Notes under the pieces: generated by a model
What the model saw: the letters and a program-made list of their open reading frames with translations, nothing else
Databases searched by the model: none
Told to the model about the DNA's origin: nothing
Made by a program: the position numbers and the translations under genes
DNA from: Flavobacterium gelidilacus DSM 15343
Lineage (GTDB): Bacteria > Bacteroidota > Bacteroidia > Flavobacteriales > Flavobacteriaceae
Assembly (NCBI RefSeq): GCF_000422685.1
Contig: NZ_AUGN01000012.1
Coordinates: 18,838 to 82,837 of the forward strand
Direction of reading: 5' to 3'
Length of the DNA: 64,000 nucleotides
Part shown: positions 38,150 through 47,785 of the stretch, one piece after another
Layout: every line of letters begins with the position of its first letter
Numbering within the stretch: position 1 is the first letter of the stretch

Positions 38150-38194
38150 TTACGGGAAACCGTAAAATATTATTAATTTAAATATTTAGTTTTG
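38150..38194 (+). promoter_or_regulatory. Second copy of the TACGGGAAACCGTA hairpin with -7 box
   Basis: TTACGG-GAAA-CCGTAA (38150-38165) is a perfect six-pair inverted repeat; TAGTTTTG follows at 38187-38194. The same word-plus-box pair stands before the hsd genes at 28278-28302, with a spacing of 4 instead of 22 bases. Confidence 0.5.
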
Positions 38195-38269
38195 TTTATT
38201 AATAAATCTAGTATAAAAAGTATCAATTAGTATGTTAAAATAATTAATAGGATATTTAGTAAAAAATAT

Positions 38270-38277
38270 TATATTTG
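38270..38277 (+). promoter_or_regulatory. -7 box TATATTTG of the SrfB-like operon
   Basis: Exact TAnnTTTG match, 33 bases before the ATG at 38311. A transcript from here would begin around 38284, so the possible TTG start at 38275 lies in the promoter. This decides the start of the first gene at 38311. Confidence 0.55.
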
Positions 38278-38310
38278 ACTTATCCGAAAAATTTGATTAA
38301 ACCACATTTA

Positions 38311-41300
38311 ATGAAAAGAATATCACTTATCTCTAATTCAAGTATTCAGTATCATAAATTTGAAGCTGATATTAATTTAGATTTTGCTAAAAACAATAAA
38401 TTATATTTTCACCAACCATTTGATTCTAATATTTTAGATTTTACCTTAGACCCTTTGTTCAAAGTTACTATTGAAGGGGATATTTTTTTTTATAGAAAAC
38501 AGGAATTAATAGACAAGGACTTCATTGTAAACAATAAGTTAAAGGATGATGTTGATTTAAATAGTTGTAAAGTAATTGCGGATTATTATGAAACAAACAA
38601 TCTTAAAAAAGCCTTAAAACATTTTAAGAAGAAGTGGATTCCCTTACCATATTTTAAAGACAATTCTATCAATAAAGACCTAATGTATCCTACAGATTGG
38701 GTACGTTTATATTTTGATTGCGATGACGAATATAATAAGATCAGTTTAGTACTTGCAATAGATACCACTTTAGCAAAAAATGAAACTGATAAAACAGGAC
38801 CTCAATTAAGTTTAAATCCGGAGGAAAATATCTTCAAAATTCATACAAATGAGATAAATATTAGTAACTTTTTATTTAATACTAATGCAGCTACATCATG
38901 GATTGAAAGTTATTTAGCAGATACGTTTTATGGAAAAAATGAAGAATTAAGATACGAACAACCAATAAAACAATACGTTTCCCATTATATACAATTATTA
39001 AAATGGATAGATAGCTTAAAAGAAACTCCAGAAATTCAATTGTTTACAGATGACACAAAGAAAATACCTGTTGACTTAGTAATCGATATTGGAAATTCAG
39101 CAACATGTGCATTGCTTTTTGAAAATCAAAACGATGAAAATTTTAATTTTAAAAAAGTAAAAAAAATAATAATTCAAGACTATTCTAATCCACAAGTAGA
39201 ATACAATCAACCTTTTCCAATGAATGTTGTATTCAGTGAATCTGTTTTTGGAAATATAAACAAAGAAAAATACCATAATAATAAATTTACGGTACCAAGT
39301 TTTGTTAGGATTGGTTTTGAAGCAGAAAACTTAATTAATAATGCCAATCTTAACCTTAACCTTGGTTATGAATTAAAAACCCATAATTCAAGCCCTAAGC
39401 GATATTTATGGGATACCAATCCTGCTGAGAGTGAATGGGAATTTTACCCTACCAATAATTCCAATAAAATAAAAAAAGTATACTTAAGCGGTATTTCGGA
39501 GCAATTGAAAATGGATGGTGCCTTAACAAATGGAGATGTTTTTGGTTCAAAATCATTGTTCTCTAGAAATTCACTAATGAAGTTTGTCTTTTTGGAAGTT
39601 TTAATTCATGCTTATGTTCAAATAAATTCTTATAAGTTCAGAGAAGATCATGAAAATCTTACAATACCGAGAACTTTAAAAAGAATAACTATTTCTTGCC
39701 CTACAGGGATGATTCAATATGAACAAATTGCTTTGAGAAAAGCTGCTGAAGATGCATGTAAATTATTGAATAATTATGTTAAATTTTATTTTGATTCCAA
39801 CGATAATAAATTCTGGTTTGAATTACCTGAGATAATACCTTCAATAAACGATATAGCAAAAAAACTTCCTAATTTAGAAGAAAGAAAAGATTGGACGTAT
39901 GATGAAGCGACTAGTTGTCAATTGGTATTTATTTACAGTTTATTATCAAAAAAATTGCAAGGAAATAATTATGTAATTAATAATTATTTGTTTAAAAATA
40001 AAGACAAACTAACAGTAGGTTCTATAGATATTGGTGCTGGTACAACCGACGTTATGATAAATAATTATTCACTTAACAGTGAAAACAAAACTATAAATAT
40101 CAAACCAGATCCATTGTATTGGGATAGTTTTAAATTGGCTGGGGATGATTTATTAAAAGAAATTATCCAACAAATAATAATTGAAGGTGAAGTAAAATCA
40201 AATTTAGATGAAGGTTGTACTGGAGTTATTGAAAATTACGCAAAAGCAATTGGAGTAGAAAATATATCTGAAAAGTTAAATGGCTTTTTTGGACAAGACA
40301 CTAATAATATTGGATACATAGCTAAAATGATGCGTAAAGCTTTTATTCACCAAGTAGCAATTCCAATTGCAATGTATTATTTGAATAATGCAAATACAAA
40401 TGAGAAGAGTTCAGTATCATTCGAACAAATAATTGATAAAGAATTTAACAACAAAGAATTAGTTCTATATTTCGAAAAACATTTTGGTTTCAACTTCTTA
40501 GATATAAAATGGACCATTAGCGCACACAAAATAAATGCCATTACAAGTTCTGTTTTTGATAGTTTAATAAAACAACTTTGCTTAGTATTAAACCAATACC
40601 AATGTGATTATATTGTGCTTTCAGGAAAACCTTGCTCACTAAATAGTATAGAGGAACTTTTTCTAAAATATTTAGCAACTTCTCCCAATAATCTAATTAA
40701 TTTAAATAAATATTGGATAGGAAAATGGTTCCCTTTCTCAGACGATAATGGATTTGTAAAAGACCCAAAAACAATGGTTAGTGTAGGGGCTATTATTGCA
40801 CTTATGGCAGGTAAACTGAAAAAGATTAATGATTTGAATTTAGATACAGAACTCTTAAAGCAAAAATTAATTTCAACAGCGGATTATATTGTTAAAAGCA
40901 ATTTCAGTACTAAAGAAGTTATACTATCTCCTAAGAAAAATGAAAATACAATACTAATTAATGCTTTGCCGTATCATTTTGGTTATGCTAAGTATATTTC
41001 TAAGAATTATCCTGTTTCAGATTTATACAGTATTAGTCTTGATGATAAACAAATGTCCAATACCATAAAAACACGTTACCCTAATAAAGAAGATGTGTTT
41101 TATGCAGAACAACTTAGTATAGAGAAAAATAAAATTTATCAAAACCTACCATTAAAAATAACATTATCAAGGGATATTGACGAATCGAAAGAACAATTAA
41201 AAATTGAGAGCGTTGAAGATAATGAAGGAAATGATAAATCAAATAAATACTTCAAGCTTAACTACCAAACTTTAGATAATGAAAATGGATATTGGTTAGA

Positions 41301-41331
41301 TACTTGTGAGTTTATTTTAAATGCTAGATAA
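38311..41331 (+). CDS. SrfB-like actin/Hsp70-fold (ASKHA) ATPase, first gene of a 12-gene envelope operon
   Basis: About 1006 residues, predicted cytosolic. Three ASKHA nucleotide-binding motifs are visible: phosphate 1 DIGNSATC (residues 259-266), phosphate 2 DIGAGTTD (573-580) and the adenosine motif VLSGKPCSL (near 770). The order, size and the neighbour with a SrfC-like P-loop match the SrfB virulence-factor family of Proteobacteria, where SrfB and SrfC are encoded together. The N-terminal 250 residues are a separate beta-rich domain. The start is the ATG at 38311; a TTG at 38275 lies within the promoter. Its stop overlaps the next start by 11 bases. Such ATPases act as switches or filament formers; the role here is unknown. 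Confidence 0.75.
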   Translation: MKRISLISNSSIQYHKFEADINLDFAKNNKLYFHQPFDSNILDFTLDPLFKVTIEGDIFFYRKQELIDKDFIVNNKLKDDVDLNSCKVIADYYETNNLKKALKHFKKKWIPLPYFKDNSINKDLMYPTDWVRLYFDCDDEYNKISLVLAIDTTLAKNETDKTGPQLSLNPEENIFKIHTNEINISNFLFNTNAATSWIESYLADTFYGKNEELRYEQPIKQYVSHYIQLLKWIDSLKETPEIQLFTDDTKKIPVDLVIDIGNSATCALLFENQNDENFNFKKVKKIIIQDYSNPQVEYNQPFPMNVVFSESVFGNINKEKYHNNKFTVPSFVRIGFEAENLINNANLNLNLGYELKTHNSSPKRYLWDTNPAESEWEFYPTNNSNKIKKVYLSGISEQLKMDGALTNGDVFGSKSLFSRNSLMKFVFLEVLIHAYVQINSYKFREDHENLTIPRTLKRITISCPTGMIQYEQIALRKAAEDACKLLNNYVKFYFDSNDNKFWFELPEIIPSINDIAKKLPNLEERKDWTYDEATSCQLVFIYSLLSKKLQGNNYVINNYLFKNKDKLTVGSIDIGAGTTDVMINNYSLNSENKTINIKPDPLYWDSFKLAGDDLLKEIIQQIIIEGEVKSNLDEGCTGVIENYAKAIGVENISEKLNGFFGQDTNNIGYIAKMMRKAFIHQVAIPIAMYYLNNANTNEKSSVSFEQIIDKEFNNKELVLYFEKHFGFNFLDIKWTISAHKINAITSSVFDSLIKQLCLVLNQYQCDYIVLSGKPCSLNSIEELFLKYLATSPNNLINLNKYWIGKWFPFSDDNGFVKDPKTMVSVGAIIALMAGKLKKINDLNLDTELLKQKLISTADYIVKSNFSTKEVILSPKKNENTILINALPYHFGYAKYISKNYPVSDLYSISLDDKQMSNTIKTRYPNKEDVFYAEQLSIEKNKIYQNLPLKITLSRDIDESKEQLKIESVEDNEGNDKSNKYFKLNYQTLDNENGYWLDTCEFILNAR

Positions 41332-44119
41332 TTACAATATGAAACATTACTCAGAACAAGATATAGCACTTTTAAAAGAGAACATTAATTCAAATAGTAT
41401 TAAGTTGACCGAAACAGTAAACTGGGCAGAAGACAACTTAAAATATGAAGAAAAAAACGCACTTATATTAAAACTTAAAAATGCTTTAAATACATTTAAT
41501 AAGGTTTCAAAAAATATTGATTCAAAACCTGTTATTGCTGTTTTTGGAGGTAGTCAAGTGGGTAAGTCCTATCTTATAAAAAACCTATTAAGTCGAAAGG
41601 GTCAACCATTTGTTATTAGAAATAATGACAAAGAGTATGATTTTCTTAAAGATATTAATCCTCCGGGGGTTGGAGCAGAAAGTACTGGTGTAGTAACCAG
41701 GTTTACTGTAGATAATGAAGTGAAGTTTCAGGAGTTTCCAATACAAATAAAACTACTTTCTTCAAAAGATATTTTGATTATTATTCTGGATTCCTTTTTT
41801 TTAGATCTGAAAAAAATAACTGATTTTGTTAACAGTAAAGATTTAAATCTACATATCCAGAAATTTGAATCAAAGTTTACTAATTCGAAACAAAATGTGC
41901 TTTCTGAATATGATATTTTAGAACTTAAAGAATATTTTGAAAATCATTTAAGCAAACATACTATCATGTTTGTAGGCTTAAATGAATCACGTTTTTTTGA
42001 ACGAATTGGTAAAATTATTAGTGGTTTTGAGTATCATGAATGGACAGCTATATTTGAAGTATTATGGAATAAAAATCAACATCTCTCCACACTTTTTTCA
42101 AAATTAATTTCAGACTTAAAAATACTAAATTTTGATACTGTAGCTTATTTATCTTTTAAAGAAGTACTTCGTGGTGAAGGAGAAGTTCTAGATGTAAAGA
42201 GATTGAAAGAATTATACTCCTGTGATAAATTCACCACTATTAAAAAAGAAAATGGAGAAGAAATAAAAATAAATTTATCATTAATCACTGCCCTTACAGC
42301 TGAGCTTGTATTTTCAATTCCAAATGAACTTACAGAGAGTAAAGAATTTCTAAAAAATTCAGATTTACTTGACTTTCCAGGAGCGAGAAGCAGGTTGGCT
42401 ATAGAAAGTGAAGATATTGATGATGAAATTATTCCAGACATGTTATTGAGAGGAAAAGTATCTTATTTATTCAACAAATATTCAGACGATTTCAATATAA
42501 ATAATCTTTTGTTTTGTACGAATGATAAACAACTAGATGTAAATGAAATTCCAACTTTATTATTCAATTGGATAACTAAAAATATTGGAGCTAGTGCTTA
42601 TGACAGAAATAATGCATTAAAAGATGCAAATATTCCTCCATTATTTGTGATTTTTACCTTTTTTAACAATCAATTGAAATTTGATACAACTAATGATTTC
42701 GAATATACAAATGATGTTCAAAAATTAGATTACAAATGGGACACTAGATTTAATCGTTTTTTTGAAAATGAAATAGTAACTCAAACTAAAAATTGGCATG
42801 TTGATTGGACTAAAGATAAACAAAATTTCAAAAACTTTTATTTACTTAGAGATTTCAAATACTCAACAGATTCTTTTGAGGGATTTGAAGAAGTAGGCTA
42901 TGAAGTTGAAATTAGAGAAGAACGTAAAACATATTTACATAAATTAAAAGAATCCTTTTTAAACTTCAAATTTGTTCAAAATCATTTTGACTCACCCGAA
43001 CAAAACTGGAATTTAGCAACGGATTTAAATAACGACGGTTCAGAGTTAATTATAAGCAATTTAAAGCAAGTTTCAAATAATCTAACAAAAACAAATCACT
43101 ACATAAATAAATTAAATAATCTTGTTATTGATTTAAGAAAAGAATTAAACAATCATTTGCATTCAGATGACTTAAATATACTTAGAGCTAATAGTATGAA
43201 AAGCGTAAATGAAATTCAATTTTCATTGAACTCGATATTAGCAAAAGATATAAATGCATTTAATAAATTAATTAAACAACTTTCTGTAAAACCTGTTGAG
43301 GTATTCAACATACTGCATGATAATTTTGTAGTAAATTTAAGTGAACAAAATGCATCAAATTTTAATGAATCTAGTATATTATTTGAAAGTTATCCAGAAT
43401 TAAAAACTTTAAAATCGTATGAAGAGGTTATTGAAACTTTAAAACAGCGTTTATGGCTTTCCTCAAATGAAGAGGTGGAAAAATTTCTATTAGAAAAAGG
43501 AATTAAGAAAGAAAATCTGTTTCAAAACAAAGAGATTAAATCGAAAGCACAGTTTTATACAGAATTATTATTTAATTACTGGGAAGAAAAATTAAGCAAC
43601 AACTCTAATTTTGATTATTTCATAAATAATGGTATAAGTAAAAATAGTATAGCTTTTTTAGGAAATCATTTTTTCAAAATCATTCAAAATAGAGGATTAA
43701 AAGATAAGTCAGAACGCATTTTGAATGATGTTGTTTCAGAACTTTTCATTGATAAAGATATAGAAGAATTTTTAGCGGAAACATTTACATTGTTAATAAA
43801 TGATATTGTCATCAACTTTGATGCTAACTATTTTACTTCCGAGGAATTAATTGAAATAGAAAACTTAAAGCTAAATAGTAACTTTAAATATTATAATGAA
43901 GTAATTAAAATAGATTCTCAAACAATTCAAAATTTGTTTGAGAATAATACTGATGAATTATCTAGCGTAAATCGAATCGTTTTGGATAAGTATAACAAGT
44001 GGATTGAATATTTAAGAATATCGTTATTAGTTAGTTGTGGTTTTGTTAGTTATGATGAACAAGCTAATAACCAATTAAAAGGATTAATTAATGACTTTAA
44101 TGAATTCAAACTAAATTAA
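41321..44119 (+). CDS. SrfC-like dynamin-type GTPase
   Basis: 932 residues, predicted cytosolic or membrane-peripheral. G1 is VFGGSQVGKSYLIKNLL (GGSQVGKS at 76-83). A conserved PPGVGAESTGVVTRFT follows, the switch-I block I remember from SrfC proteins; G3 is DLLDFPGAR. No canonical NKxD is obvious after IPPLFVIFTFF. The C-terminal half is long and helical, as in dynamin-like proteins that deform or tether membranes. Start at 41321 overlaps the SrfB-like gene; an ATG at 41339 (MKHYSEQDIA) is an equally good choice and would leave a seven-base gap. Family call rests on motif memory, not on a profile search. Confidence 0.72.
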   Translation: MLDNYNMKHYSEQDIALLKENINSNSIKLTETVNWAEDNLKYEEKNALILKLKNALNTFNKVSKNIDSKPVIAVFGGSQVGKSYLIKNLLSRKGQPFVIRNNDKEYDFLKDINPPGVGAESTGVVTRFTVDNEVKFQEFPIQIKLLSSKDILIIILDSFFLDLKKITDFVNSKDLNLHIQKFESKFTNSKQNVLSEYDILELKEYFENHLSKHTIMFVGLNESRFFERIGKIISGFEYHEWTAIFEVLWNKNQHLSTLFSKLISDLKILNFDTVAYLSFKEVLRGEGEVLDVKRLKELYSCDKFTTIKKENGEEIKINLSLITALTAELVFSIPNELTESKEFLKNSDLLDFPGARSRLAIESEDIDDEIIPDMLLRGKVSYLFNKYSDDFNINNLLFCTNDKQLDVNEIPTLLFNWITKNIGASAYDRNNALKDANIPPLFVIFTFFNNQLKFDTTNDFEYTNDVQKLDYKWDTRFNRFFENEIVTQTKNWHVDWTKDKQNFKNFYLLRDFKYSTDSFEGFEEVGYEVEIREERKTYLHKLKESFLNFKFVQNHFDSPEQNWNLATDLNNDGSELIISNLKQVSNNLTKTNHYINKLNNLVIDLRKELNNHLHSDDLNILRANSMKSVNEIQFSLNSILAKDINAFNKLIKQLSVKPVEVFNILHDNFVVNLSEQNASNFNESSILFESYPELKTLKSYEEVIETLKQRLWLSSNEEVEKFLLEKGIKKENLFQNKEIKSKAQFYTELLFNYWEEKLSNNSNFDYFINNGISKNSIAFLGNHFFKIIQNRGLKDKSERILNDVVSELFIDKDIEEFLAETFTLLINDIVINFDANYFTSEELIEIENLKLNSNFKYYNEVIKIDSQTIQNLFENNTDELSSVNRIVLDKYNKWIEYLRISLLVSCGFVSYDEQANNQLKGLINDFNEFKLN

Positions 44120-44123
44120 TACG

Positions 44124-44879
44124 ATGAATAAATTCCATCAAATACCTACAGACACATTTGTTCCTGTGTCGCACGACAACAGTTATTTATTTAATCATTA
44201 TGATAAAGTGGCTAATTTTTTAGCATTTAATCTCGAGAAGAACTATAAAAACATTTTAGCAAAACCAATACAAAATGCATATATGTTTGACTGGTTTTCT
44301 ACTTATGAAAATTTGATTAATATCAACGAAAAAAGCAAAGTAGAGGCAGAAGAACAATTAATTAAATACTGGGAATTTTTAGAAGTAATCAATGCTAAAA
44401 TAAAGCAACTGTCAGCCTCTAATGAAGAGAACAATATAAACTGGGCTAACCTTTTAAAAAAAGTTTTCAATCATACTGACAATTTTATATTTTCAAATGG
44501 TAAAGATATTTGTATTGTTTGGGGTTGGAAATTTGATAACTCAAAAAATTATAAACCAAATATTGTAATTGATCCAAGTAAAAAAGATGAAATTCAAATT
44601 AACTATCCAATATATAATCCAGACAGTATTACAGAAGACAGTATTATTTCTGAGGATAGTCCTGAAGACCTAGAAATTCAAGAGTTTATAGAAGAAGAAG
44701 TAAATACTTTTGAAGATGTTATTGTAGAAGATATTATAGAAACTGAAAAAGAAGAAGAATCAAGTTTTTTAAATTTCTTAAAATGGTTTGCTTCTAACTA
44801 TTGGTGGTTACTTTTAGTTCTAGCGGCTTTAATAATTCTAGTTTTCGTGTACAAAACAATAATTTATAATGCTATATAA
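44124..44879 (+). CDS. Tail-anchored acidic membrane protein of the Srf-like operon
   Basis: 251 residues, not recognised. Residues 1-165 form a soluble domain with many aromatics (VWGWKFDNSKNYKPNIVIDP). Residues 170-215 are very acidic (LEIQEFIEEEVNTFEDVIVE). One membrane span near the C-terminus (WWLLLVLAALIILVFVYK) leaves only a few residues outside, so most of the protein faces the cytosol. It starts four bases after the GTPase gene. A docking protein linking the cytosolic NTPases to the membrane is a plausible inference. Confidence 0.65.
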   Translation: MNKFHQIPTDTFVPVSHDNSYLFNHYDKVANFLAFNLEKNYKNILAKPIQNAYMFDWFSTYENLININEKSKVEAEEQLIKYWEFLEVINAKIKQLSASNEENNINWANLLKKVFNHTDNFIFSNGKDICIVWGWKFDNSKNYKPNIVIDPSKKDEIQINYPIYNPDSITEDSIISEDSPEDLEIQEFIEEEVNTFEDVIVEDIIETEKEEESSFLNFLKWFASNYWWLLLVLAALIILVFVYKTIIYNAI

Positions 44880-44881
44880 GG

Positions 44882-45367
44882 ATGAAAGACTTTTTTTATA
44901 AATACTGGTATCTTTTCTATATATTGTTTTTTCTTTTATTAGGCATTTTAATTTATGCTTTATTTTGGGAACCAAATTTAGATAGTTATAACAAAAAAAT
45001 TAACGACTTAAACCAACGTCTAATCGAATGTGAAAATAGGGTCATAATTGACACAACAGCTGTTGACCAAAAAATTATTGATTGTGATGCTACTGTAAAA
45101 TCTGGCGGTCAGGGAATAACTGAAAACATTCATGATTTAGGGAATAAAAAAGGTAAAGTTATAGTAGAGTTTGATATGAATAGAATTCCTGATGAATTGA
45201 TTGTATATCTTGATGATAAAGTGGTTACGTCAACGAATGGTTTAGTAAGTGGACGAGGTTACGTTGAGTTTAATTTTGACCCTACTACATCTAAATCTTG
45301 TAAAATAGTTGTACAAGCACCACAAGAGAACACAGAGTGGCAATATTTAGTTAACTGTCCAAAATAA
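44882..45367 (+). CDS. Membrane-anchored periplasmic protein with a conserved beta-module
   Basis: 161 residues. An N-terminal span (WYLFYILFFLLLGILIYALF), then a short coiled coil (YNKKINDLNQRLIECENRV), then a compact beta-domain: SGGQGITENIHDLG, VEFDMNRIPDELIVYLDD and a last VNCP. I recall a similar module (GGQG...HDLG...IPD...VNCP) at the C-terminus of bacterial proteins with von Willebrand A domains, so the module may be an interaction domain used in comparable systems. Four cysteines could form disulfides in the periplasm. Two bases separate it from each neighbour. Confidence 0.6.
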   Translation: MKDFFYKYWYLFYILFFLLLGILIYALFWEPNLDSYNKKINDLNQRLIECENRVIIDTTAVDQKIIDCDATVKSGGQGITENIHDLGNKKGKVIVEFDMNRIPDELIVYLDDKVVTSTNGLVSGRGYVEFNFDPTTSKSCKIVVQAPQENTEWQYLVNCPK

Positions 45368-45369
45368 AT

Positions 45370-46758
45370 ATGAATACAAAGCCTAAATTTCCGTTTTCTT
45401 ATTATATAGTCTTATTCTTTGGATTTGTACTGATGGTTTTGTTTTGGATTATAGTTTTAAAAAGTTGGAATAATTTAAATCACAATTCTTTTTCTAATGC
45501 TACTAACTTATCAGAAGTGGAGTATTGGCAGCAAGAATATATGCCAGAGCAAATAGCTCAAATTATTCCTATTGATACTTCTAAAATCATTACAGATTCT
45601 TTAAATCAAAGAAAGATAGTAGCAGATTTGGTGAATATTGCAATAAAAAGCTCTCCAAATTCTATAGCAAAATTTGCCAATGATTTAAAAGAAAAATACC
45701 CATCAGATACATATAAAATTATTTATATAGATAGTGTGGTAAATCGCTTACAGGTTCAACTACCAGAAGAGGATAGAATAAATTTCAAAAGTGAAGTAAA
45801 AGTTAAATTAGACAAATATAAACTTTTGGTTTGGGACGAAACCTTATTTGATTACGTTAAAACTTTTAATGATCCTAAGTTAAATGATAGAAGTGCTGGA
45901 TGGTACCTAAAAGCAATTAATATTAATAAAGCATGGGAACAAACGACAGGAGATAAAAGTATTACTATTGCTGTTATTGATAATGGTTTCGACTTAAATC
46001 ATCCTGAATTAAAAGGGAAAGCTATCAAGCCTTATAACGTAATTGATAAATCTAACAATGTTAGTCCTAGTAATACCAATCACGGAACACATGTGTCTTC
46101 AACGATTGTTGCTAATGGTAACAACAACCAAGGTTTAGTAGGCGTTTGTCCTGATTGTTCGTTTATGCCAATTAAAGTGGAAGATCAAAATGGGATGATG
46201 ACTAATACTTACATAATAGATGCAATTTTATACGCAATTAAAAATAATGCAGATGTGATTAACTTATCGCTAGGAATGCAAGTACCAATAGGTTTAAATA
46301 TTCCACTCCAAGAACAAAAGGAATACATTAATTCAAATGCAAAAGATGAGGAAGAATTCTGGAACGATTTATTCAATTATGCAAATGAGAAAAATGTAAC
46401 CTGTGTTTTAGCAGCAGGGAACAGCAATATAATGACAGGTTTCGACCCATTTCAAAGAGCAAGTTCTACTATAAAAGTTGGGGCAATAAATCAAAATGGT
46501 GAGAAAGCTGACTTTTCAAATTTTGGTAGTAATACAACTATTTATGCTCCAGGAACAAATATTTATGGTGCTAAACCAGGTAATAAGTATGAAGTCTTAG
46601 AAGGAACAAGCATGGCAGCACCTATTGTATCTGGATTTATAGGATTAATAAAATCGAGAAACAAAAACATTTCAAGTCAAGAAATTAGCAGAATTTTAAA
46701 TGCAAACTCAATATTAAAAAATAACCTCAAAACCTTAGACATTATAACAAGCATCTAG
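45370..46758 (+). CDS. Membrane-anchored subtilisin-like serine protease (S8)
   Basis: 462 residues. An N-terminal span (YIVLFFGFVLMVLFWIIVL) anchors it, a pre-domain of 160 residues follows, then a full S8 catalytic domain. The triad is Asp204 (AVIDNGFDLNHPEL), His238 (NHGTHVSSTIVANG) and Ser414 (LEGTSMAAPIVSGF); the oxyanion Asn lies in VLAAGNSN. All residues are intact, so it should be active on the periplasmic side. There is no sorting signal or secretion partner as in free subtilases, so it probably works within the complex, for example by activating or releasing one of its components. The call as protease is firm; its substrate is unknown. Confidence 0.9.
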   Translation: MNTKPKFPFSYYIVLFFGFVLMVLFWIIVLKSWNNLNHNSFSNATNLSEVEYWQQEYMPEQIAQIIPIDTSKIITDSLNQRKIVADLVNIAIKSSPNSIAKFANDLKEKYPSDTYKIIYIDSVVNRLQVQLPEEDRINFKSEVKVKLDKYKLLVWDETLFDYVKTFNDPKLNDRSAGWYLKAININKAWEQTTGDKSITIAVIDNGFDLNHPELKGKAIKPYNVIDKSNNVSPSNTNHGTHVSSTIVANGNNNQGLVGVCPDCSFMPIKVEDQNGMMTNTYIIDAILYAIKNNADVINLSLGMQVPIGLNIPLQEQKEYINSNAKDEEEFWNDLFNYANEKNVTCVLAAGNSNIMTGFDPFQRASSTIKVGAINQNGEKADFSNFGSNTTIYAPGTNIYGAKPGNKYEVLEGTSMAAPIVSGFIGLIKSRNKNISSQEISRILNANSILKNNLKTLDIITSI

Positions 46759-46788
46759 TAGTTATAAAATCATTTAAATTAGTAATTA

Positions 46789-47766
46789 ATGAAACAACAA
46801 AATTTTTTATTCGTAGACATAGTTTCTTCAATTTTTCTTTTAATAATCCTAGTAGCCAATTTTATGGGATTATTATATATCACAGACGGAAATATTGTAA
46901 TGAGCCTATTAGGTAGCATGTTCTTAGTAGTTTGCTACTTCTTTGTAATACAATTATTAAAGAAAAATAAAGAAGAAATGATTAAAAAGAAATTCCTTCA
47001 TTCTTCATTACTTTTTTGGGTTTTCTTTATATTATTAGCATTTGTGAGTTTCAATTTGATGTCACATTTTATTAATATTGAATACAAAGTTAAATCAAAA
47101 ATTCAGCAAGAAGCAACAACAAAAATTGATTTAGTTGACAATGCTGCTTTGCTATATAAAACCAGAGCTAATCAAGATATTCAAAATTTTGAATCAAAAC
47201 TAGATAGTTTACTTAAACAATATAAAGTAACCAAAAGCAATGTTATAAAAAGTAAATTGGAGGCAAGCCCTTATAATATGAATTCTAATTTATTAAACAA
47301 TCCTGAATATCTTAATCCACAAAGTTTAGTCTTAGCTAAAGCTACTCCGTTTCAACTGAAAATAGATAACAATATTAAAAACATCGATTCAACTCTAAAT
47401 TTAAATAATAAAAAATATCTTAGCGTTTTTAACAATTGGAAACGTTTAAGCTTGGTAAATTCTTATACCAAACTTAACGAGTATGTAGAAAATAGTGTAG
47501 ATTTAATCAATTCTAAAGTTGTTGAATTGCCACTAGACAATAGTAAAATTATTGTAGAGTTCGATAAAGAACAATTGCCTCTAAACAAACCAAGTGAATT
47601 AAATATTTTGTACCCTCCAAACTATACAATTCCTTTAATTGCTGTTTTAATAATACATTTGTTTATTTTAATTCCTTTTTTTACAGAAAAAATTAAAGCT
47701 TATCAAGTTAAAAGCGATAGAGGTGTTTTAGACCCATTAGAAATTGAAAATGTAAGAGAAATTTAA
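46789..47766 (+). CDS. Four-span inner-membrane protein with periplasmic helical domain
   Basis: 325 residues, not recognised. Three spans at about 10-32, 36-57 and 71-93 (LLFWVFFILLAFVSFNLM) are followed by a periplasmic domain of 175 residues with coiled-coil character (NFESKLDSLLKQYKVTKSN), and a fourth span at about 273-295 (IPLIAVLIIHLFILIPFF) returns the short tail to the cytosol. The arrangement of paired transmembrane parts around a periplasmic rod resembles sensors or channel components of envelope machines. Its gap of 19 bases to the GTPase gene suggests the pair work together. Confidence 0.65.
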   Translation: MKQQNFLFVDIVSSIFLLIILVANFMGLLYITDGNIVMSLLGSMFLVVCYFFVIQLLKKNKEEMIKKKFLHSSLLFWVFFILLAFVSFNLMSHFINIEYKVKSKIQQEATTKIDLVDNAALLYKTRANQDIQNFESKLDSLLKQYKVTKSNVIKSKLEASPYNMNSNLLNNPEYLNPQSLVLAKATPFQLKIDNNIKNIDSTLNLNNKKYLSVFNNWKRLSLVNSYTKLNEYVENSVDLINSKVVELPLDNSKIIVEFDKEQLPLNKPSELNILYPPNYTIPLIAVLIIHLFILIPFFTEKIKAYQVKSDRGVLDPLEIENVREI

Positions 47767-47785
47767 TTATTTAAAAATTAGAAAA

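Larger units (their letters stand above)
37712..38310. other. Leader region of the SrfB-like operon
   Basis: About 600 bases without a gene. The left half is plain A+T-rich sequence; two AACCCTTA words occur at about 38108 and 38126. The hairpin TTACGGGAAACCGTAA lies at 38150-38165, a TAGTTTTG box at 38187-38194 and a TATATTTG box at 38270-38277. The size and the stacked signals suggest that this long operon is regulated here. Confidence 0.5.
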
